DNA of 64,000 nt from Pelobates cultripes (Eukaryota > Chordata > Amphibia > Anura > Pelobatidae): positions 230,653,619 to 230,717,618 of the forward strand of contig OW240912.1 of the NCBI GenBank assembly GCA_933207985.1, in the 5' to 3' direction. The notes below the pieces were generated by a model. That model saw only the letters and a program-made list of their open reading frames with translations, was not told the origin of the DNA and did not search any database. A program made the position numbers and the translations under genes. Below, piece after piece: positions 58,674 to 64,000 of this stretch; positions within the stretch are counted from its first letter, which is position 1; the number at the start of each line of letters is the position of its first letter.

Positions 58674-60311
58674 ATGGAGCAGGGATGGATAGAGCCCTGC
58701 GAAGAGCACCTCAACATGATACGTCGCTACGAGGACGACGCTTACATTGAGGAGGTAAAGAGGCGGTTGGTCTGCTATGGCCCAGACCTTTCGAATGAGG
58801 TGGTCCACCAAGTAATGCGCCAGTTGAGTGCTGAGAACAGTGCGGCAATGGCCTTTGAGCGAAAACTGTGGAGGTTGAGGATATGGACACCTAGTCTCCA
58901 GCGACAGTGTAAGTTCCAGGGAGCCGAAGGTGTCGTCCTTCCTCCCCAGCGGCAGTGCAAGTTCCAGGGAGCTGAAGGTGTCGTCCTTCCTCCCCAGCGG
59001 CAGTGCAAGTTACAGGGAGCCGAAGGTGTCGTCCTTCCTCCCCAGCGGCAGTGCGAATTCCAGGGGGCCGAAGGTGTCGTCCTTCCCCCGCAACAGCAGC
59101 AGTGTGTCCTACAGGGAGCAGAGACAGTTGGTCTCTCTCTCCAGCAGCAGGACATTGTTATGGGAGTGGAGACAGGCGGTCTCCCTCTCCAGCGGCAGCC
59201 TGTGTTTCAGGGAGAGGAGCACAGCACCCTATCTCCCCAGCAGCAGCTTACCCCACCAAGGGGAGATACCAATCTCCCAGCTGGCGCAGAGGGGACCGTG
59301 GTCTCTGTGCCCGATCTACAGGGATGCTGGACAGCCTGTCAAGATCCCCAACTACCCTCACAGGGACAACAGGAGGAGGGGGTAAGTACGAATTCCCCTC
59401 CCCAGCTAACTCCTAACTTGGCCCCAGGGTTAACAGAGGAGATGTTAACCCCCACTGACTCCCATGTTCCCCTGGCTACTGAGCCGGACTATGTTCCCAG
59501 CACCCCAGCGGAAGAGCTGGCAGCTGGGCAGAGTGCAGTCGGCCTCTGCCCTCCCTTTGTCCCTTGTCCAGAGCCTGATGTCCTGCAGGCTATACCAGCG
59601 GAAGAGCTGGCAGCTGGGCAGAGTGCAGTCAGCCTCTGCCCTCCCTTTGTTCTTTGTCCAGAGCCTGATGTCCTGCAGGCTATACCAGCGGAAGAGCTGG
59701 CAGCTGGGCAGAGTGCAGTCGGCCTCTGCCCTCCCTGTGTCCCTTGTACAGAGCGTGACATTCAGCCGGCTACCCCAGCGGAAGAGCTGACATCAGGGCA
59801 GAGCGCCGCTGGCCTCTGCCCTACCGACCCCCTTGTTACAGGACTGGTCTGCAACCCCCTCTCCCCAGCAGAAGTGCGGGCATCAGGGCAGAGCGCCGCT
59901 GGCCTCTGCCCCCCAAGTACCACCAGCTATTTGCCCAGCTGCACCAGGAAGGCAAAGGATGCTGCATTTTCATCCTACAACCTGGAACCTACAGGCCAGT
60001 ACTGTTTATTGTGGGAGGGCTACTTTGCTACTTGTTATTTGTGGGTGGGCTGCGAGACTAACTTAGGCACTGACCGACAGGAGGTCAGGTGCCTGGTTAG
60101 TCTCCCTCCAAAAGGGGAGATATGTTACAAACTGCCATTTGTAACTGTTATTTTATTTGACAAATTGCCCTGCTTCCCTGTGTTATGGAGAAGCCTAATT
60201 GCCAGCCTTCTGCCCCATGACTATGGACCTAGTGTGTATAGCGATTTGACTGTATTTGCGCTGTTTGGCTATATTGAGCACTCAGATCCAAGCCATCTGG
60301 GGATAGGTTGA
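58674..60311 (+). CDS. Gag-like ORF of the LTR element with internal repeats
   Basis: 545-codon ORF filling the interior and reading 189 bases into the 3' LTR. Residues 1-75 are charged and helix-prone ('MEQGWIEPCEEHLNMIRRYE'), resembling the start of a retroelement gag. Residues about 76-150 contain four copies of a ~19-residue unit 'QRQCKFQGAEGVVLPP', with further degenerate copies. Residues about 260-420 contain five to six copies of a ~30-residue unit around 'PAEELAAGQSAVGLCPP'. The last ~65 residues are LTR-encoded. There is no zinc knuckle and no protease, RT or integrase motif. Function is unknown; it could be a structural remnant or a trans-acting factor. Similar Pro/Gln repeats are often seen in frog LTR-element ORFs. 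Confidence 0.6.
   Translation: MEQGWIEPCEEHLNMIRRYEDDAYIEEVKRRLVCYGPDLSNEVVHQVMRQLSAENSAAMAFERKLWRLRIWTPSLQRQCKFQGAEGVVLPPQRQCKFQGAEGVVLPPQRQCKLQGAEGVVLPPQRQCEFQGAEGVVLPPQQQQCVLQGAETVGLSLQQQDIVMGVETGGLPLQRQPVFQGEEHSTLSPQQQLTPPRGDTNLPAGAEGTVVSVPDLQGCWTACQDPQLPSQGQQEEGVSTNSPPQLTPNLAPGLTEEMLTPTDSHVPLATEPDYVPSTPAEELAAGQSAVGLCPPFVPCPEPDVLQAIPAEELAAGQSAVSLCPPFVLCPEPDVLQAIPAEELAAGQSAVGLCPPCVPCTERDIQPATPAEELTSGQSAAGLCPTDPLVTGLVCNPLSPAEVRASGQSAAGLCPPSTTSYLPSCTRKAKDAAFSSYNLEPTGQYCLLWEGYFATCYLWVGCETNLGTDRQEVRCLVSLPPKGEICYKLPFVTVILFDKLPCFPVLWRSLIASLLPHDYGPSVYSDLTVFALFGYIEHSDPSHLGIG
60110..60120 (+). promoter_or_regulatory. Polypurine tract
   Basis: 'aaaaggggaga' two bases before the 3' LTR. Primes plus-strand DNA synthesis. 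Confidence 0.85.
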
Positions 60312-61158
60312 ATGTGGGGGTTCTGTTCAGTTCAATAGGAGTTATGTATTTTTGTGTCTTTTTGTGTCTTTTGCTAACATGTGGTTAATGGAGTCTGCCT
60401 CTATCCCTGGATAATTGGATTACTTTCCCCATTGTCCAGGATAGAGGCCTCTGTAAAACCGGTTTGGGCCAGAAAACCATGCTGCCAGCCAGGCCCCAAA
60501 ATACACTTTTGCTAACTTTTGAACCCCTTGTCTGATTTGTGCCATTTTTTAATATGTTGCTCCCCTTAATGGATTGATTCCAAATATGTAATTTTTATGA
60601 AGATTGGATGTGTAGTTTGAAAGTTATAGTACATGTATAAAAACTGTATTTTTACTGTTCTGTTTTAATTATGTTATGTGATTATCTGAGGGATGGGAAT
60701 TTCCCCGAATGTATATTGTTCTGATTGGTTATACTGCTAATTATGTGGGTGTCTCCCTTGCATGGGCAGAATCTCATAAAAGCAGAGTGTGTGCCATTAA
60801 ACATCAGTTCTTCTTGATCCCTCTAAACGTAGCCTTGTCTCGTTATTGGAGGGAGCGGTTATAATCACACTGGGGATTGCTATGCTCTGCATGCTCCCCT
60901 GAGCTTGAGTCACTTAGCTCTTTTAAGAACTTGTTCCTGGCATGCTCTCCTTGGAGGAAGAGTTCTTTCCCACACAGTCCTGGAGGACAGAAGCTGATCC
61001 AGGGTGGAAGGAAGACGGCGAGACTCCAGTCAAGATACGGCGGTTGTGGAGTCTGCGGTGGTTGTGGTGTCTGCTGCAGTGCTTGGGAGTCCTCAGGAAG
61101 CGCTAGGAGCATCCGTCAACGGAGGGTACTCGGTCGGAGTACAGGGAGCTCCGTTACA
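60123..61158 (+). repeat. 3' LTR (1,036 bp)
   Basis: Near-identical to the 5' LTR, with 'attaaa' at 60796-60801. Lacks 11 bases near 60259 that form one arm of the U3 hairpin in the 5' LTR. Confidence 0.94.
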
Positions 61159-61163
61159 ATACA

Positions 61164-61306
61164 TTTGCGGCCTGCAGTGCACTTCATATCTAAGAGTCAA
61201 ATAGAACCATCAAACACTGTGCTTACAGCGCACTTTGAAAAATTCAAATTGTTTTGGGTGCTAAATAGTACATTTGCGGCCTGTGGTGCACTTCATATCT
61301 GAGAGT
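61164..61306 (+). repeat. Satellite array, block between insertions
   Basis: About 1.3 units of the 109/115-bp satellite, continuing the array interrupted at 57505. Confidence 0.93.
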
Positions 61307-62230
61307 CAGGGCCGGACTGGGAAAAAAATTAGTCCCGGGCATTTTTTAATTAGAGCAGCCCTACAAGATGGGGGCGGGGCCAGAGAGGGTGTGTTTTGTC
61401 ATCACTAATGACAAGTACGCCCCTTCTGAAAGTGAGCATGTTGGTTCAATGCGCAGAGCCCCGCTGAAGAGCTCTAGCATTAGAAAAAGGTCCTGTATTT
61501 GTTCTGCACAGCGCAAGCAAATGTAATAACATGCTTGCGCTGTGTTTGCTTTTAAATTGTCTCTGGTGTCTCCACAAGTGGGATACCAGAGGATAAAAGG
61601 GTCAGGAAAGTGTATGGTGCATGTGTTTGGCGCATGCTTGTGATATTGCCTGTGTGTGTAGAGTGTGGTGTAGTATTGTGTAAATAGGTCAATTTTGTGG
61701 TGTAATATGTGTGGCTAGGGGCTGTAGAGAGTGCGTGTATAGGGGCATAGTGTTATAGGGGATGTAGCGAGTGTGTACATACGGGCAGTAGTGTGTGTGT
61801 ATAGGTGACGTAGTGTGTGTAGGGGTTGTAGAGAGGGTGTGTTTAGAGAATGTTGTATGTCTTTCCTTACAAAGAATATAGTGTGTGTGTGTGTAGGTGG
61901 TGCAGTGTGTGTGTGTAAGAGATCTAGTGTGTAAAGGACCCAGAGTGTGTATAGAAGATTGTGTGTGTGTGTGTGTGTGTGTAGAGGATTAAGAGTGCAT
62001 ATAGGGTAAGGGATCTAGCGTGTATCTGGAGCGTAATGTGTGTAGTGGTGCAGTGTGGGGGGTGCTGTAGTGTGTGTGTATATATATTTAGAATATATTT
62101 GGACGTATTGTATGTGTGAGGTGTGCAGTGTGTTTGTGTAAGAGGGGTGCTGTGTGTGAGGGTGTTTTTATCTGCCGTTACATTCTAGGTTTCTAATTTT
62201 CTTTGTCTGTTAACTCACTGAGGGTTATTT

Positions 62231-62270
<40 letters not shown>

Positions 62271-63147
62271 CTCAAGATCCAGCGCACTCACCTATCCACT
62301 AAACAGCAACTTCAATGTTGAAAGATTTTATTTGTTTTTTTAAAAACACCTAATCTAGGCAAAAATAATGGGGGTTTAGTTACATTATATGATCATACAT
62401 TGCATAAGCCTGCCACAACGTCAATGTACCCCATTTAAAAAAAACAAATAAAATCTTTCAACATTGAAGTTGCTGTTTAGTGGATAGGTGAATGCGCTGG
62501 ATCTTGAGTATTGTATTATTTGGCCCCCAGCAGCACCCCTATTTATGCATGTTAAGGTGAGTGCAGCCAACCCCCTCTTGTTTTATATATATATATTTGG
62601 GAGTCTAGCCAACTCCTTGGTTTTGCACCCCTCCCTGTCACAGGTGCCTCATCCCAGGGCCCTATTTAGCCTTGTACTGCAGAGAGCCCCAGATGGAATT
62701 TCTTTCCCCAAGTAGGTTAATCTCATAAGAGCAGACATTAGGCTGTTAGTGTAGGACCTGCCAAAGATGGGGTACATTGACGTTGTGGCAGGCTTATGCA
62801 ATGTATGATCATATAATGTAACTAAACCCCCATTATTTTTGCCTAGATTAGGTGTTTTAAAAAAACAAATAAAATCTTTCAACATTGAAGTTGCTGTTTA
62901 GTGGATAGGTGAGTGCGCTGGATCTTGAGTATTGTATTATTTGGCCCCCAGCAGCACCCCTATTTATGCATGTTAAGGTGAGTGCAGCCAACCCCCTCTT
63001 GTTTTATATATATATATATGTGTGTGCTGTATATGTGTGGGAGTGAGGGTGCTGTCTGTCTGAGGGTGCTGTCTGCATCTGAGGGTGCTGTGTGTGTCTG
63101 AGGGTGCTGTGTGTGTCTGGGGGTGCTGTGTGTGTCTGGGTGCTGTG
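61307..63147 (+). mobile_element. Element with a hAT-like left end inside the satellite
   Basis: Starts 'cagggccggactggg' immediately after a satellite unit; satellite resumes at 63148. 61600-62150 is a degenerate TG-rich minisatellite ('tagtgtgtgtataggtg'). A (TA)n run is at 62232-62270. A set of inverted and direct repeats occupies 62270-63015, and a ~21-base 'gagggtgctgtgtgtgtct' array ends at about 63147. The right inverted end was not found, so it may be composite. Confidence 0.6.
62270..63015. repeat. Head-to-head and direct repeat cluster
   Basis: 62270-62433 is the reverse complement of about 62767-62937, and 62446-62595 is a direct near-identical copy of 62866-63015. Shared words: 'gctgtttagtggatagg', 'gctggatcttgagtattg', 'ccccagcagcacccc'. 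The mixed head-to-head and tandem order is seen in Penelope-type terminal repeats. Related to 44699-44983. Confidence 0.7.
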
Positions 63148-63440
63148 AAAAATTCAAATTGTTTTGGGTGCTAATGCTAAATAGTACATTTGCGTCCTGC
63201 GGTGCACTTCATATCTGAGAGTCAAATAGAACCATCTGTGCTTACAGCGCAGTTTGACCCATTCAAATTTTTGGGGTGATAAAAAGTAAATTTGGGGTGT
63301 GCACTTCATATCTGAGAGTCAAATAGAACCGTCAAATACTGTGATTACAGCGCAGTTTGACCAATTCAAATTTTGTTTTGGGTGCTAAATAGTACATTTG
63401 CGACCTGCACTTCATATCTGACAGTCAAATAGAACCATCA
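63148..63440 (+). repeat. Satellite array, right block
   Basis: About 2.6 units, more divergent than the main block, with small deletions. Confidence 0.92.
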
Positions 63441-63805
63441 AATACCAATATAACAATATTGTAATTCGGGGGCAATACCCTCACAAGTCAAACTGAGAGG
63501 TCCGTTTACTGGGAAAACTGTTGCCTGGATACAATTCTAAAACAATTCCCATATGTCCTTTGGAGAGTTTACATGCTGGAAAAACACAGGTGCTAACTGC
63601 TGGGGCTTTCTGCAGTGTGCAGACCGGCAAGGAGGGCAGGGTTGAGGAGTGGGTGGAAGATAATGTGGAGAATGATGAGGTCCTAGACCCCACATGGAAT
63701 CAAGGTCATGCGAGTGACATGTGCAGTTTGGAGGAAGAGGCGCTGATCGCACAGAGGCACCAGCACAGCATAAGAGGGAGCAGGGTGCAAGAGCAGAAGG
63801 GCCGT
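63441..63805 (+). other. Anonymous segment with a short acidic ORF
   Basis: An ORF at 63521-63832 (103 codons) includes 'EEWVEDNVENDEVLDPTWN' and 'EEEALIAQRHQHS'. The composition looks protein-like, but I recognise no domain. Its last ~9 codons overlap the rRNA-like segment. It may be a fragment of a transposon-derived ORF. Confidence 0.35.
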
Positions 63806-63958
63806 CCCCTAGCGCTCATCAGCATGTATTAGCTCGAGAATTACTACAGTTATCCAAGTAACAGATGGAGCGATCAAAGGATTCATAATAGAGTTGAGCG
63901 AACCTGAACTGCAAAGTTCGGGTTCGTGCCAGATTTAATGAGCCATTCAAGTTTCACA
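63806..63958 (-). pseudogene. Antisense 18S rRNA fragment, split by a small hairpin insert
   Basis: The plus strand reads 'catgtattagctcgagaa', 'ttactacagttatcc', 'aagtaac' and, after a break, 'gatttaatgagccattc'. These are the complement of the 5' domain of vertebrate 18S rRNA, differing at scattered positions. A ~45-base insert (about 63887-63931) containing the hairpin 'cgaacctgaact' / 'agttcgggttcg' separates the parts. Non-functional; probably a retroposed or transposed rRNA fragment, as neither the rest of 18S nor a spacer is seen. Confidence 0.8.
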
Positions 63959-64000
63959 TTGAGGGCAGCAGTCCGGTGACCGGGACCCAGACACTGTCTG

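Larger units (their letters stand above)
57501..61163 (+). mobile_element. Non-autonomous LTR retrotransposon, complete and young
   Basis: Two LTRs (57506-58552 and 60123-61158), each TGTTACA...GTTACA. Target duplication ATACA at 57501-57505 and 61159-61163. Primer site right after the left LTR, polypurine tract right before the right LTR. The interior is only 1,570 bp with one gag-like ORF; there is no protease, RT or integrase, so it must use proteins of an autonomous relative. The LTRs differ by about 10 substitutions and one 11-bp indel, roughly 1%, indicating recent insertion. It lies inside the satellite array. Confidence 0.95.

Overview
The window looks like repeat-packed intergenic DNA from a vertebrate, most probably an anuran amphibian. 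The evidence is the mix of repeats: L2-type LINE tails with a short-motif AT-rich end, CR1-type LINEs, DIRS-like and Ngaro-like tyrosine-recombinase retrotransposons, a Penelope-like element with a GIY-YIG domain, Tc1 transposons, hAT-like and TTAA-flanked foldback elements. I found no host protein-coding gene. Every long ORF with recognisable homology belongs to a transposable element. The species cannot be fixed from the sequence alone.

Layout. 0.7-3.6 kb: a decayed DIRS-like element on the minus strand. 3.6-4.6 kb: a foldback repeat. 4.6-8.0 kb: AT-rich DNA without recognisable features. 8.0-9.6 kb: a 239-bp duplicated block, an LTR-like segment with seven consecutive hairpins, and a palindrome. 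11.3-15.5 kb: L2 pieces, a 72-bp TTAA MITE and an intact Tc1/mariner element of DD37E spacing. 16-25.7 kb: mostly anonymous DNA with a duplicated block and a 1.55-kb hAT-like element. 25.8-28.1 kb: a 152/132-bp tandem array that ends in an assembly gap. 28.8-34.7 kb: pyrimidine-rich minisatellites, a dead DD37E Tc1 element, and a minisatellite that repeatedly flips orientation. 35.9-36.9 kb: a truncated DD34E Tc1. 37.1-41.4 kb: a CR1-type LINE with an esterase-like ORF1. 42.5-43.2 kb: one MITE nested in another. 45.0-48.0 kb: a second CR1-type LINE, its 651-aa reverse transcriptase open. 48.1-49.5 kb: a TA-flanked inverted-repeat element holding another MITE. 49.6-52.9 kb: a Ngaro-like element. 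53.0-55.0 kb: a Penelope-like element split by a perfectly dated hAT-like MITE. 55.1-63.4 kb: a 109/115-bp satellite split by a young non-autonomous LTR retrotransposon (5-bp target duplication, tRNA-Leu primer site) and by a second insertion. 63.8-64.0 kb: an antisense 18S rRNA fragment.

How the parts relate. The genes do not form a pathway; each belongs to its own mobile element. What ties the window together is nesting: MITE in MITE, MITE in Penelope element, LTR element in satellite, hairpin in rRNA fragment, retroposon tail and MITE in minisatellite. Several inverted-repeat elements of hAT-like type have an expanded tandem array inside. The only fully open transposase is the Tc1 gene at 12.6-13.7 kb; the CR1 reverse transcriptase at 45.2-47.1 kb and the gag-like ORF at 58.7-60.3 kb are also open.
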